Shown here one piece after another: positions 27,377 through 36,658 of a stretch of DNA of 64,000 nucleotides (the first letter of the stretch is position 1; every line of letters starts with the position of its first letter). This DNA comes from Methanobacteriota archaeon (GTDB lineage Archaea > Halobacteriota > Methanomicrobia > Methanomicrobiales > Methanomicrobiaceae). The notes under the pieces are model-generated. The model was not told the DNA's origin. It did no database searches and was given only the letters and a program-made list of their open reading frames with translations. Position numbers and translations under genes: made by a program. The DNA lies in the NCBI GenBank assembly GCA_016841665.1, contig JAENYT010000001.1, positions 160,216-224,215 of the forward strand, given 5' to 3'.

Positions 27377-29881
27377 CTAATACGCCTTGGGGACCGTCTT
27401 CAGGCTTACCTTCTCGAGTTCCTTCTCCAGCTGTTCGGTGAGATCGCGGATCTGGGCAAAATCCTTTCTTCTCGCGTAGACGGCAGTCCTCAGTTTTTCC
27501 GCAAGCTGGCGCTGCGTTTCCTTTGCCGGTCTACCGAATTCCGCCCGCTTGATCGCGGCGACAGCCTTTTCGAGCTCGGAGCGCTGCTCTGCATTGTAGG
27601 TGATCTCCCACGCTTTGCGCTCGTATTCCTCGGTCCTCTCCCTATCAAGCGATCCCTTGACCTTTTTCATCGCTTCTTCAAAGTGGCTGCGGGTCACGCG
27701 GACATTTTGCAGTGCATCCCGGCGCTCCTCCTCGGTCTTGTCCGCCATCATGCCGATAAACTCGCGCATCGCGCCCAGTTTTGCCTCCCGGACGAGCGCC
27801 TCGATATCGGCGCCGACGTAGCCTTCGGTCTGGTTGGCGAGCTCGTCGATGCTGATATCCTGGGTGAGCATGGTCTCCGCGTGGCGAAGGTACACCTCGA
27901 AAATCTTCTTTCTCCCTTCTCTGTCGGGGGGAATCACATAGATAAGGCGGTCCAGCCTTCCCGGCCGCATCAGTGCTTCGTCAAGCAGATCAGGCCTGTT
28001 GGTGGCGCCCAGAACCATCACATTATGCAGTTCCTCGAGCCCGTCCAGTTCTGTGAGGATCTGGCTCACCACGCTCTCCGTGACATGTGAAGACCCCATG
28101 TACGTCCCCCGTTTGGGAACGAGGGCATCAAGTTCATCGAAGAAGATGATCGACGGGGCTGCCTGCCGGGCTTTGCGAAACATCTGCCGCACGCCGCGCT
28201 CGGACTCGCCCACCCATTTGGAGAGGAGTTCAGGGCCTTTCACGGAGATGAAATTGATACCGCCCTTGTTGGCAACAGCTTTTGCAAGCAGGGTCTTTCC
28301 CGTTCCGGGGGGGCCGAAGAGCAAAATGCCGCGCGGGGGTCTGGTCTCCATCCTCTCAAATACCTCCGGGTACTTGAGGGGCCATTCCACCGCCTCGAGG
28401 AGCTCCTCCTTGACCTCCTCGAGCCCCCCGATATCGCTCCAGGAGACATCCGGGATCTCCACGAGCACCTCGCGCATCGCGCTCGGTTCGACGTGCTTGA
28501 GCGCTTCATCGAAGTCATCTCTGGTCACCTTCAGCTCCTCGAGCACGTGTATCGGTATCTCCTCCTCCATCTTGACCGTGGGGAGCACTTTCCTGAGTGC
28601 GTGCATCGCCGCCTCTTTTACGAGCAGGGCGATATCGGCACCGACAAACCCGTGGGTCGTGCTGGCGTAGGGATCCAGGAATTTTTTCCTCTTCAGCTCT
28701 TCCTCCTGCTTTTCACCGGCCTCCTCACCGAGTGTCTGCCGGTCCTTGTCGGTGAGCGTGATCTGATCCAGGTCGAGCGGCACGCCCCTGGTGTGCACCT
28801 GGAAGATCTCGAGCCGGCCTTTGGTATCCGGAATGCCGATCTCGATCTCACGGTCGAACCGCCCTCCCCGTCGTAGTGCCGGATCGATGACATCCGGGAT
28901 GTTGGTGGCGGCGATAACCATCACCTGCCCCCGCGTCTTCAGGCCGTCCATCAGGGCGAGCAGCTGGGCGACGACGCGTCGCTCGACCTCTCCCCTTGTT
29001 TCTTCACGTTTCGGGGCGATGGAGTCGATTTCATCGATGAAGATGATCGACGGGGCGTTTTCCTGCGCTTCGTTGAAGACCTCCCGCAGACGCTCCTCGC
29101 TCTCCCCGTAATACTTGCTCATAATCTCCGGGCCGGAGAGGTTGATGAAATGGGCGTCCACCTCGTTTGCCACCGCTTTTGCGATCAGCGTCTTGCCGGT
29201 GCCGGGGGGGCCGTAGAGCAGCACGCCTTTCGGCGGTTCGATCCCGATGCGTTCGAAGAGCTCGGGGTGCCGGAGCGGGAGTTCGATCATCTCCCTTACC
29301 ATCTCCAGTTCTCTTCCCAGCCCCCCGATGTCCTCATAGTGGACATCGGTGATCTCTTTTCTCGCCCCTGCCTCCGGCTCGTAAGGAGTTTCTTTGAGCT
29401 CCACCCAGGTATTGGGGCCGAAGACTGCAATGCCCTTGGGTGTGACCTTGGATATGACGAACGTGAGGGGATTTCCGAGAATATTGACCCTGAGCGCCTG
29501 GCCTTCGCTGATCAGCCTTCCCTGAAGCAGCCGTGCGAGATATTGCTCTCCGCCCTGCAGGTGGATGGGCTGTGTCGGCTGGATCACGACCTTATCCGCG
29601 TATCCCGCTTCAAGCTTGCGGATGGTGACTTTGTCGTCGATGCCCGTCTGGGCATTGCCCCTGATAACCCCGTCGATCCTGATGATTGATCTGCCGGTGT
29701 CCAGGGGCAAGCCCGGCCAGACAATTGCTCCGGCCTTCTTTCTCCCCTTGATTTCGATCACGTCGCCGCTGACGATACCGAGCGCCCGCATTACATCGGT
29801 GCTTACCCTTGCGATACCGCGCCCCGCGTCTTCATGTGCGGCTTCCTTGACTGTAAGTTCGAATTCTTGTGGCGTGTTCAT
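27377..29881 (-). CDS. CDC48/VAT AAA+ ATPase
   Basis: An 834-residue archaeal CDC48 (VCP-like unfoldase feeding the proteasome). A double-psi barrel N-domain (residues 1-180) precedes two AAA modules. The first has [20 protein letters not shown] and [14 protein letters not shown]. The second has [19 protein letters not shown] and [15 protein letters not shown] coiled tail follows and the C-terminus ends near LKTVPKAY. An insertion of about 30 residues ([25 protein letters not shown]) sits in the first AAA lid. The start is ATG at 29881 with GGTGA upstream. A TATA box (TTTTTTATA on the minus strand, about 29928-29937) precedes it. Confidence 0.95.
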   Translation of the reverse strand: MNTPQEFELTVKEAAHEDAGRGIARVSTDVMRALGIVSGDVIEIKGRKKAGAIVWPGLPLDTGRSIIRIDGVIRGNAQTGIDDKVTIRKLEAGYADKVVIQPTQPIHLQGGEQYLARLLQGRLISEGQALRVNILGNPLTFVISKVTPKGIAVFGPNTWVELKETPYEPEAGARKEITDVHYEDIGGLGRELEMVREMIELPLRHPELFERIGIEPPKGVLLYGPPGTGKTLIAKAVANEVDAHFINLSGPEIMSKYYGESEERLREVFNEAQENAPSIIFIDEIDSIAPKREETRGEVERRVVAQLLALMDGLKTRGQVMVIAATNIPDVIDPALRRGGRFDREIEIGIPDTKGRLEIFQVHTRGVPLDLDQITLTDKDRQTLGEEAGEKQEEELKRKKFLDPYASTTHGFVGADIALLVKEAAMHALRKVLPTVKMEEEIPIHVLEELKVTRDDFDEALKHVEPSAMREVLVEIPDVSWSDIGGLEEVKEELLEAVEWPLKYPEVFERMETRPPRGILLFGPPGTGKTLLAKAVANKGGINFISVKGPELLSKWVGESERGVRQMFRKARQAAPSIIFFDELDALVPKRGTYMGSSHVTESVVSQILTELDGLEELHNVMVLGATNRPDLLDEALMRPGRLDRLIYVIPPDREGRKKIFEVYLRHAETMLTQDISIDELANQTEGYVGADIEALVREAKLGAMREFIGMMADKTEEERRDALQNVRVTRSHFEEAMKKVKGSLDRERTEEYERKAWEITYNAEQRSELEKAVAAIKRAEFGRPAKETQRQLAEKLRTAVYARRKDFAQIRDLTEQLEKELEKVSLKTVPKAY

Positions 29882-29927
29882 AACAATCACCGATGAATCG
29901 ATATTTACCACTAGTAAGGGTTGATCG

Positions 29928-29937
29928 GTATAAAAAA
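29928..29937 (-). promoter_or_regulatory. TATA box of the CDC48 gene
   Basis: Minus-strand TTTTTTATAC lies about 47-56 bp before the CDC48 ATG. That predicts a leader of about 20-30 nt carrying the GGTGA ribosome site. Confidence 0.5.
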
Positions 29938-29945
29938 TTTACTTC

Positions 29946-29995
29946 GAGGCAATGCCTCACACTGCCGCAGGGACACGCGCGCTTTCAGGCGCGTG
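29946..29995. terminator. tandem hairpins between MTHFS and CDC48
   Basis: GAGGC-AAT-GCCTC (29946-29958) and CACGCGC-8 nt-GCGCGTG (29974-29995) are perfect inverted repeats just beyond the MTHFS stop codon and before the CDC48 promoter. They could end the thiC-aroD-CMD-MTHFS transcript or protect its 3' end. No strong U-run follows on the minus strand until the T-rich TATA region. Confidence 0.35.
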
Positions 29996-30035
29996 AAGCA
30001 GCCGAATCGGCACGAAAAAGGAAGAGCACTGCCGG

Positions 30036-30599
30036 TCACCCGCAACGGGTGATGCCCTGTTCGGTCACGATACAGTGCATGGTGATGTCGTGCGCCTCAG
30101 AGGGGATGCGGTCTGCTCTCTGGCAGGCAAATCCGGTTCCGATCCTCAGGACCCGGGGGTGCGTGCCCAGAAACCGGTCATAGTATCCCGCGCCGTACCC
30201 GAGCCTGTGGCAGCGGTCGTCGAAGCCGATCAGGGGGATGATTGCGGCACCGATATCTCCGGCTTCTGCCGGGATTTCGTGCCTGATGGGCTCCGGAACA
30301 CTGAAGGTACTCGGGAGAAGCACCTGCGGGTCCTCGAGGTAGGAGAGCCTGAGAGTACGGGTTTCCCGCTGGATGATGGGAACCACGACTTTCGTTCCCC
30401 GTGCAAGGAGCGCCTCAATAAGACCTTTCGTCTCTACTTCCGGTTCTTTTGCGGCATAGACCATGACCGTGTCGAACTCTTCGAGGAGACCGAGGAGAAG
30501 CCCGACAATTGCCTGGCTCTTTTCTGCACGCTCTTCGGGCGTGAGATCTGCCCTGGCCTTTTTGAGGCGGTTTCGGAGGTGCTGCTTGCTCTGGTCCAT
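30036..30599 (-). CDS. 5-formyltetrahydrofolate cyclo-ligase family protein
   Basis: A 187-residue MTHFS-fold protein. The ATP/folate-binding signature LIGFDDRCHRLGYGAGYYDRFL near the C-terminus and basic N-terminal RNRLKKARADLTPEERAEKS are intact. In methanogens, which use tetrahydromethanopterin, the substrate may differ from formyl-THF. I choose ATG at 30599. A GTG at 30632 overlapping the preceding stop (GTGA) would add 11 residues and is also credible. Last gene of the thiC operon. Confidence 0.88.
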   Translation of the reverse strand: MDQSKQHLRNRLKKARADLTPEERAEKSQAIVGLLLGLLEEFDTVMVYAAKEPEVETKGLIEALLARGTKVVVPIIQRETRTLRLSYLEDPQVLLPSTFSVPEPIRHEIPAEAGDIGAAIIPLIGFDDRCHRLGYGAGYYDRFLGTHPRVLRIGTGFACQRADRIPSEAHDITMHCIVTEQGITRCG

Positions 30600-30628
30600 A
30601 TGATACACATATCCGGTTCTTTTAGTGC

Positions 30629-31027
30629 TCACTCGTGCCCCGTTTCTTTGAGCACACGCAGTGACTGGGCGAGGATTTTCGTCTTGCCAATGAGGCTTGC
30701 GATGAAAATGGTGTCCAGGATCTCGTCATCAGTTGCTCCGGCCATTTTGGCGGCGCCGATATGAACCCGCAAGCACTGCTCTGAACAGGAAGCTGCCGCG
30801 GCGGCAATGAAAATGAGCTCTGCGGTTTTTTCTTCGAGACTTTCGGGACGTGAGACCATAAAGTCGCCAAGGGAGGTGAGCGCAAATGCCCGGGGACGCT
30901 CTCGCATCTTTTTGAAAATAAACGGAACCACACCGAGCATTTCCTCGACATCATCGATGATGTCGTCTCCGATTTCTTCGGCATGGAGCAGGAACTCTTC
31001 CATGCAGTCCCTCGTGGCATCCCTCAT
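30629..31027 (-). CDS. carboxymuconolactone decarboxylase (AhpD-like) family protein
   Basis: A 132-residue all-helical protein of the CMD/AhpD family. The redox pair lies in ASCSEQCLRVHIGAAKMAGAT, a CxxxC rather than the CxxC of AhpD, with the conserved His shortly after. It may act as a peroxidase-associated disulfide reductase; no decarboxylase activity should be assumed. It overlaps aroD by 4 bp. Confidence 0.85.
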   Translation of the reverse strand: MRDATRDCMEEFLLHAEEIGDDIIDDVEEMLGVVPFIFKKMRERPRAFALTSLGDFMVSRPESLEEKTAELIFIAAAAASCSEQCLRVHIGAAKMAGATDDEILDTIFIASLIGKTKILAQSLRVLKETGHE

Positions 31028-31653
31028 GCCAGCATCTCCAGCAGCTGTCGCATCTCATTGATATGATACTGTCCGGGGGATGTCGGGATGCCAGCGTGAC
31101 AGAATGCCAGTTCGGAGCCAAAAAGCGGGAGGATGACCCGCATATAGCGAAAACCTTCTCCCATCACGCCGGTCGCGATCGGTTTTTCTGCCATGGCGGT
31201 GAAGGTAAGGAGCAGGAGTGCGTCCTCCATGCGCGCGGGGGTGACGATGATCTTGGGCAGATCGCCGTACCCGCGCAGTTCTTCCTCAATCTTCTTGAGA
31301 GATGCCGGATCCGGCATGTCGTTTCGGTGGATCGATGCGATGATCTCTGCGCCGCAACACCTGATGTCGTCTGCATATGCAGCAAATGGCATTTCGATAT
31401 CGACGTAGTCTGCAATGGCGAGCCATGGTTCGAGACGCATGCGCCACTGGTCTGCCGTCCCTCGAAAGGCTCCCCCTTCCGCTTCCGTCCTGAGGGTGAT
31501 GATGAGGGGGGTGGATGTGGTACTGAGCGCTTCCCGTGCCTGTATGTGGTCAGAATCCGGCAGGAGGTCGAGCCGCACTTCTACCGCATCCGCCCCGGAT
31601 GCTACAGCATGTTCCAGTGTGTCCAGATCTGGAACTGAAACGACAATTTTCAT
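31024..31653 (-). CDS. aroD: type I 3-dehydroquinate dehydratase
   Basis: A 209-residue TIM-barrel enzyme of the shikimate pathway. EVRLD (substrate carboxylate site), the catalytic His in ASIHRND, and the Schiff-base lysine in GDLPKIIVTP are present, as is the C-terminal GVMGEGFRYMRV with its arginine. The ATG at 31653 has GGAGGAGGGTG just upstream, which rules out the earlier TTG. It lies 22 bp downstream of thiC. Confidence 0.93.
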   Translation of the reverse strand: MKIVVSVPDLDTLEHAVASGADAVEVRLDLLPDSDHIQAREALSTTSTPLIITLRTEAEGGAFRGTADQWRMRLEPWLAIADYVDIEMPFAAYADDIRCCGAEIIASIHRNDMPDPASLKKIEEELRGYGDLPKIIVTPARMEDALLLLTFTAMAEKPIATGVMGEGFRYMRVILPLFGSELAFCHAGIPTSPGQYHINEMRQLLEMLA

Positions 31654-31675
31654 CCGAACACCCTCCTCCAAAAAA

Positions 31676-32950
31676 TTAGAAGGAAAAGTGCTTGTTTACG
31701 ATCTTCAGTGCGCAATAGTCGCCGCACATGGTGCATGCATCTGCATCGGCAGGAGATCGTTCGTCACGAATTTTGCGGGCGCGTTCAGGGTTGATGGCCA
31801 CGGCAAACTGGCGCTCCCAGTCGAGATCCCTGCGGGCGTGGCCCATTTCCAGGTCCGCGTCGCGCCTGTTCAGCTTGATCATGTCTCCTGCATGTGCGGC
31901 AATGCGGGAACTGATCACGCCTTCGTACACCTCTTCGGGCGTGGGAAGTGCCAGGTGCTCGGCGGGCGTCACATAACAGATGAAGTCCGCACCATACGCC
32001 GAGGAAAGTGCAGCTCCGATGGCCGCTACGCGGTCATCATAGCCCGGTGCGATGTCCGTGACCAGGGGGCCGAGCATATAGAAGGGTTTGTAGTTGGTGA
32101 CACGCTTCTGGACCCTGACATTCGCCTCGATTTCGTCGATGGGGATATGGCCCGGTCCCTCGATGATGGTGGTTACGCCTGCTTCGTGTGCCCTGTCGGC
32201 AAGCTCCGCGTTGATGATCAGCTCCTGGAGTGCGGCCCGGTCTGTCGCGTCGTGGCATGCCCCGGCCCTGCAGCCGTTTCCGAATGAGAGCGTGACATCG
32301 TGTTCTTTTAAGATTTCGAGCAGGTAATCGAATTCTGCATAGAGAGGATTTTCCTGTTCGTTGTGGAGCATCCATGCGGTCATAAACGCACCGCCGCGGG
32401 AGACAAGTCCGCCATGACGGCCCTGGTTTTTAAGGCGCTTCATCGTCTCGAGGTTGATGCCGGTGTGGATCGCCATGAAATTGGTGCCGAGCTTTGCCTG
32501 TTCCGCGGTTATCCTGAACAGGTCGTCGGGATCCATGTTCACCACGGCCCCCTTTTCGCGGGCTGCCTCGATGAATGCCTGATAGAGGGGGACACTTCCC
32601 ACCGAAAGCGAGGTGTTGGCGATGACCCGCTTTCTGATCTCGGTGAAATCACCGCCGGTGGAGAGCTCCATCAGGGTGTCCGCACCGGCCTTCTCGGCCA
32701 TTTTTGCCTTCTCGATCTCCATGTCGATATTTACGATATCGGTCGACGTGCCGATCGACGCATTGACCTTGGTCCGCAGTCCCTGGCCAATTCCACAAAT
32801 CTTGACCTCTCTGTAAGGGGATCTGGGAATTGCAATATGTGCGCCTGCAACGCCGCGTCTTACAAAATCCTCTGTGACGCCCTCCGCCGCAGCTACGATT
32901 TTCATTTCTTCGGTTATGATGCCTTTTCTGGCGTCCTCGACCAGTGTCAT
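31676..32950 (-). CDS. thiC: phosphomethylpyrimidine synthase ThiC
   Basis: A 424-residue radical-SAM enzyme converting aminoimidazole ribotide to the thiamine pyrimidine. Core motifs are [40 protein letters not shown] and [15 protein letters not shown]. The C-terminal cluster motif is CTMCGDYC (Cys406, 409, 413), a CX2CX3C spacing one shorter than the bacterial CX2CX4C. The shorter length is usual for archaeal enzymes. No thiamine riboswitch is visible upstream, so regulation is probably protein-based. First gene of the thiC-aroD-CMD-MTHFS run. Confidence 0.94.
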   Translation of the reverse strand: MTLVEDARKGIITEEMKIVAAAEGVTEDFVRRGVAGAHIAIPRSPYREVKICGIGQGLRTKVNASIGTSTDIVNIDMEIEKAKMAEKAGADTLMELSTGGDFTEIRKRVIANTSLSVGSVPLYQAFIEAAREKGAVVNMDPDDLFRITAEQAKLGTNFMAIHTGINLETMKRLKNQGRHGGLVSRGGAFMTAWMLHNEQENPLYAEFDYLLEILKEHDVTLSFGNGCRAGACHDATDRAALQELIINAELADRAHEAGVTTIIEGPGHIPIDEIEANVRVQKRVTNYKPFYMLGPLVTDIAPGYDDRVAAIGAALSSAYGADFICYVTPAEHLALPTPEEVYEGVISSRIAAHAGDMIKLNRRDADLEMGHARRDLDWERQFAVAINPERARKIRDERSPADADACTMCGDYCALKIVNKHFSF

Positions 32951-33121
32951 GGGTAACTATTTGGGGGAAAGAACTGATAAAGGCTCTTTTTGTTGATTTG
33001 AGAATAAATCTGGCTTGTTTAGTGGGCAAGTAAACTGGAGTTACTCATACGAAGAATTATTGGAGGTTATTCTTCACCGCAACGCACGGGAATGGCGCAG
33101 GTTCGTTCCGGAGTGATTTTC

Positions 33122-33193
33122 CGCAGGCGTGCCTGCGCACAGACTTCTCCTAAAATGGGTACGCCGCTCACCGGCGGCTATTGTGCAGGAGAA
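33122..33193. other. structured inverted-repeat region upstream of thiC
   Basis: Two stem-loops lie in the 270 bp between thiC and the small cysteine-rich gene. The first is CGCAGGC-GT-GCCTGCG (33122-33137). The second has an outer stem TTCTCCT/AGGAGAA (33145-33151 with 33187-33193) enclosing an inner stem GCCGC/GCGGC (33063+100: 33163-33167 with 33174-33178). The combination could be a small RNA, a leader structure or a terminator. No protein-coding signal is seen here. Confidence 0.4.
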
Positions 33194-33220
33194 TCGCCGG
33201 GAAAGAGGTGTTTCTGGTGC

Positions 33221-33418
33221 TCAGAATCCCTTGAGAAGAAGCTCGTAGATCGTATCAGCAGCTTTGTGCAATGCCGCGGCAGCATCCCGGCGATCACGCA
33301 CTCTGCAGAACCGTGCAGGATATGGGCATTCGTCCGGGTGGCATTTACTGCAGTAATAGGTCCCTGATTCTGTTCGCACCGCATATTCACATTCGTCTCC
33401 TCGCGCCATGTGCCTCAC
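33221..33418 (-). CDS. small cysteine-rich protein
   Basis: A 65-residue protein (start at 33418, or ATG at 33409 giving MARGDECEYAV). Six cysteines occur in 30 residues: GDECEYAV, TYYCSKCHPDECPYPARFC. This pattern suggests a zinc- or iron-sulfur-binding knuckle, followed by a helical tail RDRRDAAAALHKAADTIYELL. I know no function. The regular cysteine spacing and helix argue for a real gene against the competing frames. Confidence 0.6.
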   Translation of the reverse strand: MRHMARGDECEYAVRTESGTYYCSKCHPDECPYPARFCRVRDRRDAAAALHKAADTIYELLLKGF

Positions 33419-33642
33419 TCCCGAGAAAAGGTGACTATCTGCGTAATTCTAGGCTCGCTATTTTATTATAGTTTTGCATTGAGGATAAATATCAGGGATA
33501 ATCCATGGAGTGCATTATTTACATGATTGTGGAGGAACCATTCTTCACATGCGTCTGTCCGTGCTGGAGCGATGGTCATGTGTCATTGAAACCTTGAAGT
33601 GAATTGAACAGAGATGTTATCTGGACTGGTGATGCTTTGAAG

Positions 33643-34398
33643 GTGAATTTCGGCGGTTTCGTACCGCTCAGCACTGTAGACTGGCCAGGGCGTGCGGTAT
33701 GCACGGTGTTTTTCAGAGGCTGCCCGGTGCGATGCCACTATTGCCACAATGCCTCGATTCAGACGGGAGAAGACCTGCGGGACGTCGAGGCGGTGGCGGA
33801 CCTGATCCGGTCCTCGCGTCTTGTGGTCAGCGGTGTGATTTTTTCGGGCGGGGAAGCGACCCTGCAGAAACAGCCCCTGCTTGAGCTCGCCAGGGCAAGC
33901 AAAGAGATGGGCCTTGCGGTCGGGGTGCAGACCAACGGGGTGTTCCCCGGGACCCTGCGCGCCCTCATCGATGAAGGGCTGGTGGACAGAATTGCGCTGG
34001 ATATCAAAGCCCGGTGGGAGCATTACCATAATCTTCTGAAAGTGAAACCCGAGGTTGTCGATAAAGTGAAGGAGTCCCTCGAGCTCTGCAAAGAGGCTTT
34101 TTTGAATGGCACGCTCCCCGAATTTGAAGTGGTCACCACCATTTTTCCCGGCAAAGAGGATGATGTGCAGTACATTGCCCGGGAGGCGGAAGGAGTTGAT
34201 TTCGTGCTGCAGCAGGGTGTCGAAGGCTCCATCTCCCCCCTCACCTTCGAACAGCTGAAACAGATCGCGGATAAAATTGGCCGAGGGGTGAAGATCCGGA
34301 CTCGCGAGGACGGTGAGGTTGCCTACGAAAACAATAGAATTATCATTGCCGATTCCATCGTTCTTACCGATATCATGCAGGCGCGGAGGAACCTATGA
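33643..34398 (+). CDS. nrdG: anaerobic ribonucleotide reductase activating protein (radical SAM, NrdG-like)
   Basis: A radical-SAM enzyme of about 251 residues. The cluster motif CPVRCHYCHN follows TVDWPGRAVCTVFFRG, and the SAM-binding FSGGEATLQ is at about residue 70. It should generate the glycyl radical in class III ribonucleotide reductase, whose gene is not in the window. GTG at 33643 has GGTGAT eight bases upstream and fits the family N-terminus (VNFGGFVPLSTVDWPG). TTG at 33637 or 33604 are alternatives. A general pyruvate-formate-lyase-activating-type role is also possible. Confidence 0.9.
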   Translation: MNFGGFVPLSTVDWPGRAVCTVFFRGCPVRCHYCHNASIQTGEDLRDVEAVADLIRSSRLVVSGVIFSGGEATLQKQPLLELARASKEMGLAVGVQTNGVFPGTLRALIDEGLVDRIALDIKARWEHYHNLLKVKPEVVDKVKESLELCKEAFLNGTLPEFEVVTTIFPGKEDDVQYIAREAEGVDFVLQQGVEGSISPLTFEQLKQIADKIGRGVKIRTREDGEVAYENNRIIIADSIVLTDIMQARRNL

Positions 34399-34937
34399 AG
34401 GTTATCGGTGTGGTCGGCCTCCCGGCGAGCGGGAAGGGTGAATTTTCCCGGATTGCAGAAGATATGGGGATTCCTGTCGTTGTGATGGGTGATGTGATCC
34501 GGAACACGCTCACCGATCGCGGCCTTCCCCCGACCGATGAGAACCTGGGGGAGATGTCGCGGGAATTACGTGAGCGGTACGGCAGGGGCGCCGTTGCGCA
34601 GCGGTGCATCCCTATGATAAAAGCGCAGGATGCAAACCTTGTACTCGTGGACGGCATCCGGAGCGATGCTGAGGTGGCATTGTTCAGGGAGGTCTTCGAG
34701 GGGTTCACCCTCATCGCCGTGGAAGCGCCGTTTGGGGTCAGGTTCCAGCGGCTCAATGACAGAAAACGTTCCGACGACCCGAGCGACGAGGAGAGCATGC
34801 GCGCACGGGATGCCAGAGAACTCGGATGGGGCCTTGGCAGAGCGCTGGAAATCGCGGATTACACAGTCCACAATGAAGGATCGATCCAGGAGTTCAGGGA
34901 CGAAGTGGTCAGGATCCTGAAGGAAATGGGGGCCTGA
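34395..34937 (+). CDS. UPF0200 family nucleotide kinase
   Basis: A 180-residue P-loop kinase of the archaeal UPF0200 family, related to dephospho-CoA and adenylate kinases. Walker A GLPASGKGEFS lies at residues 8-18, MGDVIRNTL near 32-40, LVDGIRSDAEVALFR at about 90, and a lid with RKRSDDPSDEESMRARDARE. The substrate is unsettled. Overlaps nrdG by 4 bp and the next gene by 1 bp, so the four genes nrdG to rnz form one operon. Confidence 0.88.
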   Translation: MKVIGVVGLPASGKGEFSRIAEDMGIPVVVMGDVIRNTLTDRGLPPTDENLGEMSRELRERYGRGAVAQRCIPMIKAQDANLVLVDGIRSDAEVALFREVFEGFTLIAVEAPFGVRFQRLNDRKRSDDPSDEESMRARDARELGWGLGRALEIADYTVHNEGSIQEFRDEVVRILKEMGA

Positions 34938-35710
34938 TGTCGCTGCGACCGTTTTTCTCCTCTTCCTCCAAAGTGTGGGATTCCATCGAATGGGTGTTCG
35001 GGATCGAGGAATGCGGTTATGCGGGCTGGGAGATTTCTGCGGACGGCAATTACCGGCTTGATGTAGCGGAAAATGTGGTGCGCATTCGCGATGTGCTCGG
35101 ATCGACGACGCTCGGGGTGTCTGTCCACGCCCCCTATTCCGACCTGAACCTTGCCTCGCTGAACTATCCCATCTACCGGGAATCGATACGCCAGATCTCC
35201 CGCTGCGTCGAGGTTGCGGCCGAATTCACCGATAGGGTCACCATTCACCCGGGCTACCTCTCGCCCGCGGCGAAACTGGTGCCGGAGCATGTCTGGGACC
35301 TGCACAAGTCGGCACTCGCGGAGATCGGGGCGACCGCACAGGATTCGGGCGTCCTCGTGACACTGGAAAATATGCCGGATATCCCGAATTTTTTTTGCCG
35401 GCTGCCCGATGAGCTCTTTGGCATGGTCGACGGGATCGACAGCGTGGGCGTCACCCTCGATGTGGGGCACGCGCACACCATAGACATGGTCGATGCATTT
35501 CTTCTCCGGATCGGCGAGGTCGACCACGTGCATATTCATGACAACGACGGCACCAGCGATGCGCACCTCGCCCTCGGGGACGGGACGATCGACTGGCCCC
35601 GGGTGGGCAGCAGAATCAAAGAGTCCTATTCCGGCATCTGCGTGATAGAAGGGCGCAATCTCAAGGAAGCAGAAAAGAGCCTCGAGGAATTCAGGAAGTG
35701 GTTTTCATAG
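34937..35710 (+). CDS. sugar phosphate isomerase/epimerase-like TIM barrel protein
   Basis: A 257-residue AP-endonuclease-2/xylose-isomerase-like TIM barrel. Metal ligands are visible in SVHAPYSDLN, TIHPGYLS, LENMPD, LDVGHAHTID, HVHIHDNDG and VIEGRN. The N-terminus SLRPFFSSSSKVWDSIEW is typical of archaeal members. An endonuclease IV role is less likely because the fingerprint fits sugar isomerases better. The substrate is unknown. Confidence 0.85.
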   Translation: MSLRPFFSSSSKVWDSIEWVFGIEECGYAGWEISADGNYRLDVAENVVRIRDVLGSTTLGVSVHAPYSDLNLASLNYPIYRESIRQISRCVEVAAEFTDRVTIHPGYLSPAAKLVPEHVWDLHKSALAEIGATAQDSGVLVTLENMPDIPNFFCRLPDELFGMVDGIDSVGVTLDVGHAHTIDMVDAFLLRIGEVDHVHIHDNDGTSDAHLALGDGTIDWPRVGSRIKESYSGICVIEGRNLKEAEKSLEEFRKWFS

Positions 35711-36645
35711 CCGGCGAAACCCTCCAGGTCCATTTTCTGGGAACCGCAGGGGCACTTCCCACTCCCCAGAGAAATCCTCCCTGTTTCTTGATCCGCCGCG
35801 GTTCCGACACCCTGCTGTTCGACTGCGGTGAGGGTGCCCAGCAGCAGATGATGCGGGCGCGCACCGGGTTTACCATCGATGCGGTGTTTATCACCCACTG
35901 GCACGCCGACCATTTCCTTGGAACATTCGGGCTCGTACAGACGCTCTCCTTTATGGGACGGGAGGAACCGCTCATCATCTATGGCCCGGAATGGGTGGAT
36001 GAATTCGTCAGGGCGGTGTATCATCTCTCCAAACACCATCTCCGCTTCTCCATCGTTGCACGGGAGCTGCACCACGGTGATGTGGTGCCATTTGACGGGT
36101 ACCATGTGCGGGCATTTCGCAGCATCCACGGCATGGCCAGCCTCGGGTACATCCTCTCTGAAGACGATCGGCCGGGAAGGTTCAACCGTGAGCGGGCGAT
36201 CGAACTCGGCGTGCCGCCCGGCCCCCTCTTCGGAAGGCTCCAGCGGGGGGAAACGGTACGGATCATCACCGATGGGGAGGAGCACATTGTCCACCCCGAA
36301 GATGTCCTCGGTGCGCCGCGTCCGGGGAGAAGGATTGTCTATACCGGCGACACGAGGCCCGGGTGCGAGGGCTGGAAGGAATGGGCGGAGCACGCGGATC
36401 TGCTGCTCCACGATGCGACTTTCGATGACGATGCACTCGAGCGTGCGAGAGAGGCATACCACTCAACTGCCGGCGAGGCCGGATCAGTGGCAGAGGAGCT
36501 CCGGGTGAAAACACTCGCGCTCATACACATCAGTTCGCGGTATACTGCAACAGCAAACCATATAGAGAATGCAAAAGAACAATTTAACGGCGAAGTGATC
36601 GCTCCGGACGATCTCACGCTGCTTGAACTGCCGTACAGGGGATGA
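35698..36645 (+). CDS. rnz: ribonuclease Z (tRNA 3' endonuclease)
   Basis: A 315-residue metallo-beta-lactamase fold nuclease that trims pre-tRNA 3' trailers. The zinc motif THWHADHFLGTFGLVQTL, the exosite loop between residues of about 165 and 200 (DRPGRFNRERAIELGVPPGPLFGRLQRG), YTGDTRP, LLHDATF and HISSRYT are all present. It starts with GTG at 35698, overlapping the previous stop by 13 bp. The tRNA in this window lacks an encoded CCA, so this enzyme would prepare it for CCA addition. Confidence 0.95.
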   Translation: MVFIAGETLQVHFLGTAGALPTPQRNPPCFLIRRGSDTLLFDCGEGAQQQMMRARTGFTIDAVFITHWHADHFLGTFGLVQTLSFMGREEPLIIYGPEWVDEFVRAVYHLSKHHLRFSIVARELHHGDVVPFDGYHVRAFRSIHGMASLGYILSEDDRPGRFNRERAIELGVPPGPLFGRLQRGETVRIITDGEEHIVHPEDVLGAPRPGRRIVYTGDTRPGCEGWKEWAEHADLLLHDATFDDDALERAREAYHSTAGEAGSVAEELRVKTLALIHISSRYTATANHIENAKEQFNGEVIAPDDLTLLELPYRG

Positions 36646-36658
36646 TGCATGATGGGAG

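Noticed and set aside
27172..27441. Plus-strand frame with MRCESC-like start between fbp and CDC48
   Set aside because: It runs into the CDC48 3' end, shows no further cysteine pairing and has no promoter or ribosome site.
32951..33120. Thiamine riboswitch before thiC
   Set aside because: The conserved CTGAGA and ACCTGATC-like core elements are not present in either orientation.
33092..33367. Plus-strand frame overlapping the hairpins and the cysteine-rich gene
   Set aside because: Sequence is dominated by the inverted repeats, and the antisense cysteine-rich frame has a better protein pattern.
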